A DNA stretch of 64,000 nucleotides, taken from assembly GCF_023074185.1 (NCBI RefSeq), contig NZ_JADPKY010000094.1:1-64000 (forward strand), given 5' to 3'. The translations under genes were made by a program, and so were the position numbers. Below the pieces are notes generated by a model. It did not search any database and was not told the origin of the DNA. It saw only the letters and a program-made list of their open reading frames with translations. Position 1 is the first letter of the stretch. Each line of letters opens with the position of its first letter. Positions 8,220-18,563 of this stretch are shown piece after piece. This stretch comes from Bradyrhizobium sp. 132. Lineage in GTDB: Bacteria; Pseudomonadota; Alphaproteobacteria; Rhizobiales; Xanthobacteraceae.

Positions 8220-10118
8220 ATGACGGCGAGCATCACATCGACCGAACCCCAGGACGCGCCAGTTACCTCGGGATTCTGGGGCCTGACGCTCGGGAGCATC
8301 GGCGTCGTCTTCGGCGATATCGGTACCTCGCCGCTTTATGCATTTCACGAGGCGGTACGGGGCGCGGCCCATGGCGCGCCGGTCTCGCGGGTCATGGTGC
8401 TCGGCGTGCTCTCGCTGATCCTCTGGGCGCTGCTGATCGTCGTCACCGCCAAATACGTGCTGCTGCTGCTGCGCGCTGACAACAACGGGGAGGGCGGCAC
8501 GCTTTCGCTGATGGCGCTCGGCCAGCGCGCGCTCGGGCGGCGGAGCTGGTTCCTGATGGCGCTCGGCGTGGTCGGCGCTTCCATGTTCATCGGCGATTCC
8601 ATGATCACGCCGGCAATCTCGGTGCTGTCGGCGGTCGAGGGCCTGAAGCTCGCAACGCCTGCGTTTGAACACTACGTCGTGCCGCTCACCGTCTTCATCC
8701 TGGCGCTGCTGTTCGCTGTCCAGAGCAAGGGGACGGCACTGGTGGCCTCGGCCTTTGGCCCCGTGATGGTGATCTGGTTCACCGTTCTTGCCGTGCTCGG
8801 CATCATTCACATCGCCGACGACCCGTCGGTGCTTGCTGCCATCAATCCCTATTACGCGCTGCAATTCCTGCTGTCGCATGGCACGATCGGTCTGGTGACA
8901 CTGGGCGCCGTGTTCCTGGCTGTGACCGGCGGCGAGGCGCTCTATGCAGATCTCGGCCATTTCGGCCGCAAGCCGATCCAGTCGGCCTGGATGTTCTTCG
9001 TGCTGCCCTCGCTCCTGATCAACTATTTCGGGCAAGGCGCGCTGGTGCTGTCCGATCCCAGCGCGATCGAGCACTCGTTCTACCGTATGGTGCCAGAGCA
9101 TTTCGTGCTGCCGCTGGTCGGACTTGCGACCGCGGCGACCGTAATTGCGAGCCAGGCGGTGATCACGGGGGCCTATTCGCTGGTCTATCAGGCTGTGCAG
9201 CTCGGCCTCCTGCCGCGCTTCGAGGTGCGCTTCACCTCGGAAACCCACGCCGGCCAGATCTATCTGCCGCGTGTAAACCGGCTGCTCCTGATCGGTGTGA
9301 TGCTGCTGGTGCTGTTATTCCACACCCCCAGCAATCTGGCTTCGGCCTACGGCATCGCGGTCTCCACCACCATGGTCGCCGACGGCATCATGGGCTTTAT
9401 CGTGATCTGGAAATTGTGGAACTGGCGCGCCGCGACGGCCGCAGTGGTGATCCTGCCCTTTGTCGTGGTCGACCTGAGCTTCTTCAGCGCGAATCTTCTG
9501 AAGCTGCTCGAAGGCGCCTGGGTGCCGCTGTTGTTCGGCGTGGCCATGGCGGGGACAATCTGGACCTGGCGGCGAGGGTCGGGGATACTGATCCAGAAGA
9601 CGCGCCGGATCGAGGTGCCGCTGGACGATCTGATCCGCAGCCTGGAGAAGCGGCCGCCGCATATCGTCAAGGGCACCGCCGTGTTCCTGACCAGTGATCC
9701 CTCTTTCGTGCCGACCGCGCTGCTGCACAATCTCAAGCACAACAAGGTGCTGCACGAGCACAACGTGATCCTGACGATCGAGACCGCGCATATGCCGCGA
9801 GTCGATCTGTCCGAGCGTTTCCGGATGGAGAAGATCAGCGACAAGTTCTTCAAGGTCCGTCTGCGCTTCGGTTACATGGAGCAGCCGAACGTGCCCAAGG
9901 CGCTCGCGATCGCGCGCAAGCAGGGCTGGCAGTTCGACATCATGTCGACGTCGTTCTTCGTGTCGCGGCGCTCGCTGAAGGCGTCGGCGCAGTCCGGCAT
10001 GCCGCTCTGGCAGGACCATTTATTCATCGCGCTGAGCCGGTCCGCCAACGACGCCACCGACTATTTCCAGATTCCCACCGGGCGGGTGGTTGAAGTCGGA
10101 ACCCAAGTCACTATTTGA
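8220..10118 (+). CDS. kup: Kup-family potassium uptake transporter (first of tandem pair)
   Basis: A 632-residue K+/H+ symporter of the KUP/HAK family. The first helix carries the signature [11 protein letters not shown]. About twelve hydrophobic segments fill residues 15-460, and a cytoplasmic C-terminal domain of about 170 residues follows. It takes up potassium across the inner membrane. The next gene is a paralogue of almost the same length, with the same C-terminal sequence ([17 protein letters not shown] here against [17 protein letters not shown]). No strong ribosome-binding site precedes the ATG at 8220, but this is the only start that keeps the full N-terminal helix. Confidence 0.93.
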   Translation: MTASITSTEPQDAPVTSGFWGLTLGSIGVVFGDIGTSPLYAFHEAVRGAAHGAPVSRVMVLGVLSLILWALLIVVTAKYVLLLLRADNNGEGGTLSLMALGQRALGRRSWFLMALGVVGASMFIGDSMITPAISVLSAVEGLKLATPAFEHYVVPLTVFILALLFAVQSKGTALVASAFGPVMVIWFTVLAVLGIIHIADDPSVLAAINPYYALQFLLSHGTIGLVTLGAVFLAVTGGEALYADLGHFGRKPIQSAWMFFVLPSLLINYFGQGALVLSDPSAIEHSFYRMVPEHFVLPLVGLATAATVIASQAVITGAYSLVYQAVQLGLLPRFEVRFTSETHAGQIYLPRVNRLLLIGVMLLVLLFHTPSNLASAYGIAVSTTMVADGIMGFIVIWKLWNWRAATAAVVILPFVVVDLSFFSANLLKLLEGAWVPLLFGVAMAGTIWTWRRGSGILIQKTRRIEVPLDDLIRSLEKRPPHIVKGTAVFLTSDPSFVPTALLHNLKHNKVLHEHNVILTIETAHMPRVDLSERFRMEKISDKFFKVRLRFGYMEQPNVPKALAIARKQGWQFDIMSTSFFVSRRSLKASAQSGMPLWQDHLFIALSRSANDATDYFQIPTGRVVEVGTQVTI

Positions 10119-10257
10119 ACGCGATCGGCTGAGCAATGCAGAATTGCATGGCTAAGGCCCAGAATCAGGCTAGGCTATGCCGATAGCGCAGGCCTATAAG
10201 CCGCGCGGCCCTCCGCCATTGTGCAGTGAAGCATTCTAGAGGCCACCAGGCTCTCCC

Positions 10258-12186
10258 ATGACAAGTGACCTAGAGATTTCCGCCCCGGAAACGGCGGCGG
10301 CCAATGGGCATGGCGATGCCCACACGACCGCCCGTTTCGGTGCGCTGACGCTCGGCAGCATCGGCGTCGTCTATGGCGATATCGGCACCAGCCCGCTCTA
10401 CGCGTTCCGCGAGGCGGTGATGGCGGCTTCCGGCGTGGAGGGCGTGCCGACGCAAGCGGCCGTGCTCGGCGTGCTCTCACTGATCCTGTGGGCGCTCATC
10501 GTCGTGGTGACGCTCAAATACGTCGTGATCCTGCTCCGCGCCGACAACAACGGCGAGGGCGGCACGCTGGCGCTGATGGCGCTGGCCCAGCGTGCGGTCG
10601 GCACCGGCGGAGCCACCATCGTCCTGCTCGGCATCATTTCCGGCGCCCTGTTCTACGGCGACGCCGTGATTACGCCGGCGCTCTCGGTGCTGTCGGCGAT
10701 CGAAGGCATGAAGGACGTCACGCTGCGCTTCGAGCCCTACATCGTACCGCTGACCATCATCATCCTGGTCGGACTGTTCGCCGTGCAGTCCCGCGGCACA
10801 GCTCGCGTCGCCGCCTTCTTCGGCCCGATTATGTGCGTCTGGTTCGCGGTCATCGCGGCAGCGGCGATCCACCCGATCATCGAGCAGCCGCAGGTGCTGT
10901 ACGCGCTGAACCCGCTCTACGCCGTGTCCTTCATGTTCCACCACGGCATCATCGGCTTCGTGACGCTGGGCGCGGTGTTCCTGGCGGTCACCGGTGCCGA
11001 GGCGCTCTATGCCGACCTCGGCCATTTCGGCAAGCGGCCGATCCAGATCGCCTGGCTGTCCATCGTGTTGCCGTCGCTGGCGCTGAACTATCTGGGGCAG
11101 GGCGCCCTCGTGCTCGGCGATCCCGGTGCGATCGTGAGCCCGTTCTTCCAGCTCTTTCCGCAAGGCTTTTTGCGCGGCTGCATGGTCGTGCTGGCGACCG
11201 CCGCAACTGTCATCGCGAGCCAGGCGGTCATCACCGGCGCCTATTCGCTGACACGCCAGGCGATCCAACTCGGCCTGCTGCCGCGCTTTGAAATTCGCCA
11301 TACGTCTGAAGCCCATTCGGGCCAGATCTTCATCCCGCGCATCAACCAGCTCCTGCTGCTCGCGGTGGTGCTGCTGGTGCTCTTGTTCCGCTCCTCCAGC
11401 GCGCTGGCCTCGGCCTATGGCATCTCCGTCACGGGCACCATGGTCGTCACGGCGATGATGGGTTTCGTCGTGATCTGGAAGGTCTGGAAGTGGTCGCCGT
11501 TCACGGCTGCCGCCCTGATCGCGCCGTTCCTGTTCTTAGATCTCACGTTCCTGGCCGCCAATTTACTCAAGGTGTTCGAGGGCGGCTGGGTGCCGCTGGC
11601 GCTCGGCGCGCTCATGATCATCCTGATGTACACGTGGCGACGCGGCAGCCGGCTGTTGTTCGAGAAGTCGCGCAAGCTCGAATTCCCCCTCGCCGACCTC
11701 GTGGCGATGCTGGAGAAGCGGCCGCCGCAGCGCGTACCTGGTACCGCGGTGTTCCTGACCAGCGATCCCCTCAGCGCCCCGACCGCGCTGATGCATAGTC
11801 TGAAGCACTACAAGGTGCTGCATGAGAAGAACGTCATTCTCACCATCGAGACCGCGCAGACCCCGCGCATCAATCCGGCCGAACGGGTGAGGCTGGAGCA
11901 GATCTCGCCGACCTTCTCCAAAGTGACGCTGAAGTTCGGCTTCATGGAATCGCCCAACGTGCCGAAGGCGCTGGCGATCGCCCGCAAGCTCGGCTGGCAG
12001 TTCGACATCATGTCGACCTCGTTCTTCCTGTCGCGGAGGGCGCTCAAGCCGGCCGCCCATTCCGGCATGCCGCGCTGGCAGGACCGGCTGTTCATCTCGC
12101 TCAGCCGTTCCGCCAACGACGCCACCAACTATTTCCAGATCCCCAGCGGTCGCGTGGTCGAGGTCGGGACCCAGGTAACGATCTAA
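10258..12186 (+). CDS. kup: Kup-family potassium uptake transporter (second of tandem pair)
   Basis: A 642-residue KUP/HAK K+ transporter, paralogous to the one just upstream and separated from it by 139 bases. The signature [11 protein letters not shown] and the conserved internal segment [14 protein letters not shown] are present. The N-terminus is about ten residues longer and polar. The 139-bp gap allows a separate promoter, so the two copies may be differently regulated. Both look intact and functional, which suggests retained rather than decaying duplication. Confidence 0.93.
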   Translation: MTSDLEISAPETAAANGHGDAHTTARFGALTLGSIGVVYGDIGTSPLYAFREAVMAASGVEGVPTQAAVLGVLSLILWALIVVVTLKYVVILLRADNNGEGGTLALMALAQRAVGTGGATIVLLGIISGALFYGDAVITPALSVLSAIEGMKDVTLRFEPYIVPLTIIILVGLFAVQSRGTARVAAFFGPIMCVWFAVIAAAAIHPIIEQPQVLYALNPLYAVSFMFHHGIIGFVTLGAVFLAVTGAEALYADLGHFGKRPIQIAWLSIVLPSLALNYLGQGALVLGDPGAIVSPFFQLFPQGFLRGCMVVLATAATVIASQAVITGAYSLTRQAIQLGLLPRFEIRHTSEAHSGQIFIPRINQLLLLAVVLLVLLFRSSSALASAYGISVTGTMVVTAMMGFVVIWKVWKWSPFTAAALIAPFLFLDLTFLAANLLKVFEGGWVPLALGALMIILMYTWRRGSRLLFEKSRKLEFPLADLVAMLEKRPPQRVPGTAVFLTSDPLSAPTALMHSLKHYKVLHEKNVILTIETAQTPRINPAERVRLEQISPTFSKVTLKFGFMESPNVPKALAIARKLGWQFDIMSTSFFLSRRALKPAAHSGMPRWQDRLFISLSRSANDATNYFQIPSGRVVEVGTQVTI

Positions 12187-12356
12187 AGCGACGATCTGAT
12201 TCTCCATTTGAGGGTCGCACTTCAAGTGGCTGCGATTTAACTTTAACTTGCACGGATGAGCCCAAGCCTTTGTAGCGCTTGATTTTCGCTCACCGAGAGG
12301 CGAGGTTGCCGCCCGCCGGGATCACCCCGGATGCGGCTGCGACGTTGGAGGATGAT

Positions 12357-12683
12357 ATGGCAAACCAGGTACAGGATCTGACCCCGGACGAGGTCTCCAA
12401 GGGTGTCGCGGAGGGCCGCTATCTCCTCGTCGACGTTCGCGAGCCGAACGAGGTGGAAGCCGAGGCCTATCCCTACGGTGTCGTCGTGCCGCTCTCGACC
12501 TTCGATCCCAAGGCGATCCCCGATCCCGCCGGCAAGGAGGTCGTGTTCGCCTGCCGCTCCGGCAAACGCTCGGTCACGGCCTCGCTCGCGGCGCAGGCGG
12601 CAGGCCTGCCGTATGACAAGCATCTGGCCGGCGGCATGCTCGGCTGGAAGGCGGCGGGTCTTCCCAGCAAGGTCGGTGGCTGA
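12357..12683 (+). CDS. Single-domain rhodanese
   Basis: A 108-residue cytoplasmic rhodanese that carries a persulfide for sulfur transfer. The active-site loop is CRSGKRS with catalytic Cys66. The N-terminal LLVDVRE motif and the C-terminal GGMLGWKAAGLP motif are typical. The start at 12357 follows TTGGAGGATGAT, an excellent ribosome-binding site. It is 7 bases upstream of the aminotransferase gene, so the two are probably cotranscribed. A shared sulfur-amino-acid role is possible but unproven. Confidence 0.9.
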   Translation: MANQVQDLTPDEVSKGVAEGRYLLVDVREPNEVEAEAYPYGVVVPLSTFDPKAIPDPAGKEVVFACRSGKRSVTASLAAQAAGLPYDKHLAGGMLGWKAAGLPSKVGG

Positions 12684-12690
12684 CCGGCCG

Positions 12691-13869
12691 ATGACCAAGA
12701 GCTCGTCCCTGAACAACGTTTTCGCCGACCTTCCCGTCACCATCTTCGAGGCGATGTCGCAGGCCGCGCGCGACAATGCCGCCATCAATCTCGGGCAGGG
12801 CTTTCCCGACGATCCCGGTCCTGAGGACATCCGCCGCGCCGCGGCCGATGCATCGCTGAACGGCTACAACCAGTACCCGTCGATGATGGGCCTGCCGGAG
12901 CTGCGCCAGGCGATCGCCACGCATTACGACCATTGGCATTGCCTCAAGCTCGATCCGATGAGCGAGGTGATGGTGACCTCCGGCGGCACCGAGGCGCTGA
13001 CTTCGGCCATCGTCGCGGTGGTCCAGCCCGGCGACGAGGTGGTGTGCTTCCAGCCGGTGTACGATTCCTATCTGCCGATCATCCGCCAGGCCGGCGGCAT
13101 TCCGCGCCTGGTCCGGCTCGAGCCGCCGCATTGGCGGCTGAATGAGGAGATGCTGAAAAGCGTCTTCACTTCAAAGACCAAAGCGGTGCTCTTCAACAAT
13201 CCCCTGAATCCGTCCGCGGTGGTGTTTCCGCGCGAGGACCTCGAGCTGCTTGCGCGCTACTGCCAGGAGTTCGACGTCATCGCGATCTGCGACGAGGTCT
13301 GGGAGCACGTCACCTTCGACGAGCACAAGCACATCCCGCTGATCACGATCCCCGGCATGCGCGATCGCACCATCAAGGTCGGCTCGGCCGGGAAGATCTT
13401 CTCGCTGACGGGCTGGAAGATCGGCTTCGTCTGCGCCGCGCCGCCGCTGCTGCGCGTCGCGGCCAAGGTGCACCAGTTCCTGACCTTCACCACTGCGCCG
13501 AACCTCCAGGCCGCCGTCGCCTACGGCCTCGGCAAGCCGGACGAGTATTTCCTGTCGATGCGCAAGGATCTGACGCGGAGCAGGGACCGTCTCGCCAAGG
13601 GGCTGGAGAGCCTCGGCTTCCCCGTGCTGAAGTCGCAGGGCACCTACTTCCTCACCGTCGACCTGTCGCCGCTCGGGCTCAACGAGAGCGACACTGAGTT
13701 CTGCTGGCGGATCGTGAAGGACTACAAGGTCGCGGCCATCCCGGTCTCGGCCTTCTACGAGCAGGACCCCGTGACCTCGGTGGTGCGCTTCTGCTTTGCC
13801 AAGAAGGACGAGACGCTCGACACAGCGCTGGAGCGGCTGTCGGACGCGGTGCGCAGGCGCAAGAGGTAG
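12691..13869 (+). CDS. PLP-dependent aminotransferase, class I/II
   Basis: A 392-residue fold-type I aminotransferase. The pyridoxal-phosphate lysine is Lys235 in SAGKIFSLTGWK. Other landmarks are INLGQGFPD near the N-terminus, NNPLNPSA for substrate/PLP binding, and CDEVWEHVTFD. It resembles the methionine/kynurenine-oxoglutarate aminotransferase (YbdL/KAT) group. It follows the rhodanese gene by 7 bases and precedes a periplasmic binding protein gene by 4 bases, so the three genes probably form one operon. The substrate cannot be fixed from sequence. Confidence 0.88.
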   Translation: MTKSSSLNNVFADLPVTIFEAMSQAARDNAAINLGQGFPDDPGPEDIRRAAADASLNGYNQYPSMMGLPELRQAIATHYDHWHCLKLDPMSEVMVTSGGTEALTSAIVAVVQPGDEVVCFQPVYDSYLPIIRQAGGIPRLVRLEPPHWRLNEEMLKSVFTSKTKAVLFNNPLNPSAVVFPREDLELLARYCQEFDVIAICDEVWEHVTFDEHKHIPLITIPGMRDRTIKVGSAGKIFSLTGWKIGFVCAAPPLLRVAAKVHQFLTFTTAPNLQAAVAYGLGKPDEYFLSMRKDLTRSRDRLAKGLESLGFPVLKSQGTYFLTVDLSPLGLNESDTEFCWRIVKDYKVAAIPVSAFYEQDPVTSVVRFCFAKKDETLDTALERLSDAVRRRKR

Positions 13870-13873
13870 GGAG

Positions 13874-14986
13874 ATGACGAACGTCAGCCGCTCAGGGGCT
13901 CGCCTTGGTCTCGCGTTCGCCGCGGCGCTGGCGTTGCTCCCGGGTCCCGCCGGGGCCGAAGAGCGGGCCGTCAACTTCTACAACTGGTCGAACTACGTGG
14001 CGCCTGACGTCCTCGATGCCTTCACCAAGGAGACCGGCATCAAGGTGGTCTACGACACGTTTGATGCCAACGAGACGCTGGAGACGCGCCTGATGGCCGG
14101 TAAGTCCGGCTATGACGTCGTGGTACCGACGGCTTATTTCCTCCAGCGCCAGATCAAGGCCAACATCTTCCAGAAGCTCGACAAGTCGAAGCTGCCGAAC
14201 CTTGGCAATGCCTGGCCCGTGGTGACCGAACGTCTCGCGATCTACGATCCCGGCAATGTCTACGCCGCCAACTACATGTGGGGCACGACGGGCATCGGCT
14301 ACAACGTCGCCAAGTTGAAGGCGATCCTCGGGCCTGATGCGAAGATCGACAGCTGGGACATGGTATTCAAGCCAGAGAATTTGGCAAAATTCAAAGACTG
14401 CGGCGTCCACATGCTCGACTCCGCCGACGACATTTTTCCGGCGGCGCTGAATTATCTCGGGCTCGATCCGAACTCGACCAGGCAGGCGGACCTTGAGAAG
14501 GCGGCCGATGTCGTCGCCAAGGTTCGGCCCTCCGTGCGCAAGTTTCATTCGTCCGAATATCTCAGCGCGCTCGCGACCGGCGAGATCTGCTTCGTGGTCG
14601 GCTGGTCCGGCGACATCATGCAGGCCCGCGCCCGCGCCGCCGAAGCCAAAGGCGGCATCGAGATCGGCTACGCGATTCCCAAAGAGGGCGCGCAGATGTT
14701 CTTCGACAATCTGTCGATTCCCGCGGATGCCAAGAACGTCAAGGAAGCCTACGAGCTGATCAACTATCTCTACCGACCGGACGTGGCCGCCAAAAACACG
14801 GACTTCCTGTCCTACGCCAACGGCAACCTCGCCAGCCAGAAGCTGGTCGACTCGAAAATTTTGAACGACAAGAACATCTATCCGGACGAGGCGACGCTTT
14901 CAAAACTGTTCGTCATCACGGCGCGTGAGCCGGCGATACAGCGCGTGATCAACCGCCTCTGGACCAAGGTGAAGACGGGACGGTGA
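13874..14986 (+). CDS. Periplasmic polyamine-binding protein (PotF/PotD type)
   Basis: A 370-residue secreted binding protein. A signal peptide of about 26-28 residues ends at AGA, and the mature protein begins EERAVNFYNWSNYV, the hallmark of spermidine/putrescine-binding proteins. The ABC permease and ATPase genes that normally accompany it are absent on both sides, so it is an orphan receptor here. GGGAG precedes the ATG closely. It lies 4 bases after the aminotransferase gene, and polyamine or amine transamination is a conceivable link. Confidence 0.87.
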   Translation: MTNVSRSGARLGLAFAAALALLPGPAGAEERAVNFYNWSNYVAPDVLDAFTKETGIKVVYDTFDANETLETRLMAGKSGYDVVVPTAYFLQRQIKANIFQKLDKSKLPNLGNAWPVVTERLAIYDPGNVYAANYMWGTTGIGYNVAKLKAILGPDAKIDSWDMVFKPENLAKFKDCGVHMLDSADDIFPAALNYLGLDPNSTRQADLEKAADVVAKVRPSVRKFHSSEYLSALATGEICFVVGWSGDIMQARARAAEAKGGIEIGYAIPKEGAQMFFDNLSIPADAKNVKEAYELINYLYRPDVAAKNTDFLSYANGNLASQKLVDSKILNDKNIYPDEATLSKLFVITAREPAIQRVINRLWTKVKTGR

Positions 14987-15020
14987 GGGTTGGGAGGAAC
15001 GGACGCGCATCCTGCTCAGT

Positions 15021-15107
15021 CGTCATGCCCGGGCTTGTCCGGGCATCCACGTCTTTCCTGCCGCGTGGCGATGCTGGACGGCCGGGACAAGCGCGGCCAG
15101 GACGGAA
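15021..15107. repeat. Dispersed intergenic repeat of Bradyrhizobium type
   Basis: The segment starts CGTCATGCCCGGGCTTGTCC and continues into a second, related, roughly palindromic half around 15060-15105. I recognise this 'CATGCCCGGGCTTGTCCCGGGCATCCAC' style as a very common non-coding repeat in Bradyrhizobium and relatives. It sits between convergent genes and may help end transcription. Copy number cannot be judged from this window. Confidence 0.65.
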
Positions 15108-15119
15108 AAGTTGCGACCG

Positions 15120-16052
15120 CTACCGCCATCTCCGATGCAGCCATAGCCACTGCTCGGGATGCTCGCGGACCCAGCCTTCTACGACGTTCGTGATCGCCTG
15201 GGTCGTGCCCTGGATGTCGATCTTGCCGTCGGCGTCGCGCACCGGCGGGATCTCTTCCGTCAGTTCGGCGCGGAAACGGTTGCCGGGCAGGCGGATGATG
15301 CGGACGCCATGGATGGGACAATCGACCTGGCGCAAGAGGCGCGCCAACATCGGATTGGCGCGGGTCTTGCGGCCGAAGAAGGTAACCTCGACGCCGCCGG
15401 TCAGATACTGGTCGATCAGCATGGCGACGTGCTTGCCGTCCTTCAGCGCCTGCGCGAGCCGTAGCGGCGCGTCGCGTCCCGCCGGGATCAGCGTGCCCAT
15501 GTTGACCTGGCGCATCTCCTGAATGATGCGGTCGGCGGAAGCAATGTTCGGCCGGCGGTAGAGGATCGCCGTGTCGAGCCCATGCGCAACCGCCGCGAGC
15601 GCAGGCAATTCCCAGTTCGACAGATGGGCTGCGAAGATCAGCGCCGGCTTGCCGTCGTCGCGGATGCGGTCGAACAGCTCGATGCTATGCTTGGGCAATT
15701 CGATCCGGCTGTTTTCCAGATGATCGCGGTCATAGTCCCAGACGTGGTCCATATGGGCGAATTCGGCGCCGACGCGGCCGAGATTGTCCCAGACGCCCAT
15801 CAAGATGGATTCGATCTCCTCGGGCGACTTTTCCGGAAAGGCGGCTGTGAGGTTGGCGCGGCCGATCCGATGCTCGCGCAGGCGCGGCCCGATCAGCTTG
15901 GTGACGCGCGCGAAAAAGTCTGAGGTCTTGGCCGGATCGAAATAGCGCGTGGTGCGCAGCATGCCGACGGTGGCAGCGCCGATCAGGCCTCCACCGATCG
16001 ATTTGGCGACCTCCCGCGCGCGGGCCTTCGTCCTCGCAGGAAGCAGCGCCAT
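15120..16052 (-). CDS. lpxXL: Lipid A very-long-chain acyltransferase (LpxXL-like, HtrB/LpxL family)
   Basis: A 310-residue inner-membrane acyltransferase of the HtrB/LpxL superfamily, with the catalytic motif His143-x4-Glu148 in HLSNWE. It would transfer the C28-type acyl chain from AcpXL to lipid A. Position supports this over an ordinary lauroyltransferase. It is the last gene of an acpXL-fabZ-fabF-fabF set on the same strand, only 8 bases after the preceding ketosynthase. In Rhizobium the same order includes an alcohol-dehydrogenase gene just before lpxXL, which is missing here. Confidence 0.85.
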   Translation of the reverse strand: MALLPARTKARAREVAKSIGGGLIGAATVGMLRTTRYFDPAKTSDFFARVTKLIGPRLREHRIGRANLTAAFPEKSPEEIESILMGVWDNLGRVGAEFAHMDHVWDYDRDHLENSRIELPKHSIELFDRIRDDGKPALIFAAHLSNWELPALAAVAHGLDTAILYRRPNIASADRIIQEMRQVNMGTLIPAGRDAPLRLAQALKDGKHVAMLIDQYLTGGVEVTFFGRKTRANPMLARLLRQVDCPIHGVRIIRLPGNRFRAELTEEIPPVRDADGKIDIQGTTQAITNVVEGWVREHPEQWLWLHRRWR

Positions 16053-16060
16053 GCGTCCGG

Positions 16061-17338
16061 TCAGGCCGGTTCGCGGGTCAGGATCAGCGATGCGTTCTGG
16101 CCGCCGAAGCCGAACGAGTTCGACATCACCGCCGTGACGCGGGCGTCGCGCGCCTTGTTGCCGACGACGTCGAACAGGATCGTGGGATCCGGATTGTCGT
16201 AGTTGATCGTCGGCGGGATGCGCTGATGCTCCAGCGTCAGCAGCGAGAAGATCGCCTCGACCGCGCCTGCGGCCGAGATGGTGTGGCCGACCATCGACTT
16301 GTTGGAGGTGACTGGAATCTTTTGCACGAGCTCGCCGAACACCGCCGATGTCGTATTGTACTCCATCTTGTCGTTCTCGGGCGTCGCGGTGCCGTGCGCG
16401 TTGATGTGGTCGATCTGGTCCGGCGTCATGCCGGCATCGGCCAGCGTCTTGTTCATGCAGCCGATGATCGGCTTGCCGTCGGGCGACGAGCGGGTGCGAT
16501 GGAAGGAATCGGTGAGCTCGCCGCAGCCGGCGATCACGCCGAGGATTTTTGCGCCGCGCGCGGTGGCGGCTTCATAGCTCTCCAGCACGAGGGCGCCGGC
16601 GCCTTCGGCCATGACAAAGCCGTCGCGGTTCTTGGAGAAGGGGCGGGAGGCTGCCTGCGGCGGATCGTTCTGGGTCGACAGCGCCGAGAGCAGCGAGAAG
16701 CGCACCAGCGCCTCCGGATTCACGGTGCCGTCGGTCGCCACGCACAGCGCGGCGTCGGTCTCGCCGCGGCGGATCGCCTCGACGCCGAGCTGGATCGAGG
16801 TCGCGCCCGAAGCGCAGGCTGTCGACAGCGAGATCGGCGAGCCCTTGGTGCCGAAGGTCTCGGCGAGGTGGGCCGCGACCGAGCCGAACATGAAGCGGTG
16901 ATGATAGGCGCTGTATTTGCCGCCGCCGGAGATGCGCAGCAGATCGTCATAGGTGAAGTCGAGCGCGCCGACGGCGCGGCCGAGCTCACGGCGCTGCGGC
17001 CATTCGACCTCGACCGGCGCAACCGCCAGGAAGAGGGGACCCGGGAAATCGGCCTTGGCGCCGATGCCGGCCTGCGCGAGCGCTTCCTCCGTCACCAGTT
17101 CGGCCATTCGCTCGGACAGACCGGTGGAGGAGAACGGGTCGACGCTGACGAAATCCACGGTGCCGGCCATCGTGGTTTTCAGGCCGTCGACCGGAAAGCG
17201 CGTGATGGTGCGAATTCCGGATTCACCGGCGACGAGCTTCGCCCAATTGTCGCCTTTGCCGTTACCGAGCGAGGTCATGATGCCCATGCCGGTGACGACG
17301 ACGACGGGACGCCCGAGTTTGTCGCGTGGTGCAGTCAT
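16061..17338 (-). CDS. Beta-ketoacyl-ACP synthase for C28 fatty acid (FabF1XL-like)
   Basis: A 425-residue ketosynthase with an intact catalytic set: Cys175 (STACASG), His315 (NAHGTAT), Lys347 and His352 (NKSMVGH). It would condense malonyl-ACP onto the growing chain carried by AcpXL. It corresponds to fabF1XL of rhizobial lipid A loci and forms the active half of a pair with the neighbouring Cys-less ketosynthase. The 22-base gap to that gene and 8-base gap to lpxXL indicate one operon. Confidence 0.9.
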   Translation of the reverse strand: MTAPRDKLGRPVVVVTGMGIMTSLGNGKGDNWAKLVAGESGIRTITRFPVDGLKTTMAGTVDFVSVDPFSSTGLSERMAELVTEEALAQAGIGAKADFPGPLFLAVAPVEVEWPQRRELGRAVGALDFTYDDLLRISGGGKYSAYHHRFMFGSVAAHLAETFGTKGSPISLSTACASGATSIQLGVEAIRRGETDAALCVATDGTVNPEALVRFSLLSALSTQNDPPQAASRPFSKNRDGFVMAEGAGALVLESYEAATARGAKILGVIAGCGELTDSFHRTRSSPDGKPIIGCMNKTLADAGMTPDQIDHINAHGTATPENDKMEYNTTSAVFGELVQKIPVTSNKSMVGHTISAAGAVEAIFSLLTLEHQRIPPTINYDNPDPTILFDVVGNKARDARVTAVMSNSFGFGGQNASLILTREPA

Positions 17339-17360
17339 GTCGATCCCCCGATAGAGCTAA

Positions 17361-18563
17361 CTAAACTGCCTCGACCAGCGCCATGCCTTCGCCGCGCCAG
17401 TGTCCGGCCCCCACGACCACAATCTGGGTGGGCGCCCCCTGCATTTCAATCTCGGTCCCGGTCGAATCGTTCGGCGGAAACAGCGCGCCGCGCGAAATCG
17501 ACAGCGCCGCGAGCGCAAGGCCGAGCGGGAATTGCGTCTCCATGGTGTGGCCGAACATCGTGCCGGTCGAGCGCACCGGGAAATCGGCGTGGCTCTTCAG
17601 GAAGCCGCGCTCTTCGCTCGTGGCGGGCTCCGCGCCGGTCGCGCCGGATATGATCGCGCCCTTGCCGTCGCGCTTCGGCAGCTTCGCCCAAAGCTTCTCC
17701 AGCGTCGCGGCCATGTCGCCGGGCTGCTTGCGGCGGGCGAGGTCGGCGACGACGCTCGACAGCTTTGCGAACGGCTTTGCGCCACGCGCTTCCGCATGCG
17801 CCTTCGATTCCAGCACCAGAAACGCGCCGGCCGAGCCGAGCGCGAAGCCGGCGTGGTCCTCGCGCGCCCACACCGGAGCGAACTTGTCCTTCAGATTGAA
17901 GTCACCGAATTCGTAGAGGACCATCAGGTCCTTGCGCTCGCCATTATGCGAGCCGCCGATCAGCGCGATGTCGCTCTCGCCCGAGGCGATGCGCGCAAGC
18001 GCGATGCGGGCGGCGTCGGCGCCCGCCACCTCTTCGCCCATGAAGGTGCGCGAGGTGCCGCCAATGCCGTGGACGATGGCGATGTTGCCGGCGAGCAGGT
18101 TGGAGAGCTGCGCCAAAAACAGCGTCGGCCTGAGATCGCTCATCAGGCGTTCGTTGAGGAAGCCGGGCGCGTTGGCGCCCTTGGCCTCGGCCGTGAGCAC
18201 GCCGGTGTCGACGTTGAGATCGCGCTCGCCGCCACCGGCGGCGGCGACCATGTCGATCTTCGACAGAATGTCCTTGTTGCCCTTGATGCCAGCGGAATCG
18301 AGCGCAAGGCCTGCGGCGTAGACACCGATGCGCTGCCAGGCTTCCATCTGACGCTGGTCGCCCTTCTTGGGTATCTGGCTGTCGTAGGTAACAGGCATCA
18401 GGGGATGCACGATGTAGGGCGCAAAGCCCTTCTCATCGACATTGATGCGCTTCTCCTGAAGCGCGGCCCAGTTGGCGTCGAGGCCCTCGCCGAGCGAGGT
18501 GGCAAGGCCAATGCCGGTGATCCAGACTTCCGTCGGGCCGGGCTTCGAAGCAGTCTCAGTCAT
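17361..18563 (-). CDS. Cys-less ketosynthase homologue (FabF2XL-like, chain-length-factor type)
   Basis: A 400-residue ketosynthase-fold protein in which the active-site Cys is missing. Aligning it with its neighbour, the catalytic Cys position falls on Glu178, in the segment GEEVAGADAARIA. The downstream His region is also altered to STGTMFGHTME. Such proteins pair with an active ketosynthase as chain-length factors in type II polyketide systems, and fabF2XL in rhizobia fits the same idea. It overlaps the end of fabZ by four bases (ATGA), so the two are translationally coupled. Confidence 0.85.
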   Translation of the reverse strand: MTETASKPGPTEVWITGIGLATSLGEGLDANWAALQEKRINVDEKGFAPYIVHPLMPVTYDSQIPKKGDQRQMEAWQRIGVYAAGLALDSAGIKGNKDILSKIDMVAAAGGGERDLNVDTGVLTAEAKGANAPGFLNERLMSDLRPTLFLAQLSNLLAGNIAIVHGIGGTSRTFMGEEVAGADAARIALARIASGESDIALIGGSHNGERKDLMVLYEFGDFNLKDKFAPVWAREDHAGFALGSAGAFLVLESKAHAEARGAKPFAKLSSVVADLARRKQPGDMAATLEKLWAKLPKRDGKGAIISGATGAEPATSEERGFLKSHADFPVRSTGTMFGHTMETQFPLGLALAALSISRGALFPPNDSTGTEIEMQGAPTQIVVVGAGHWRGEGMALVEAV

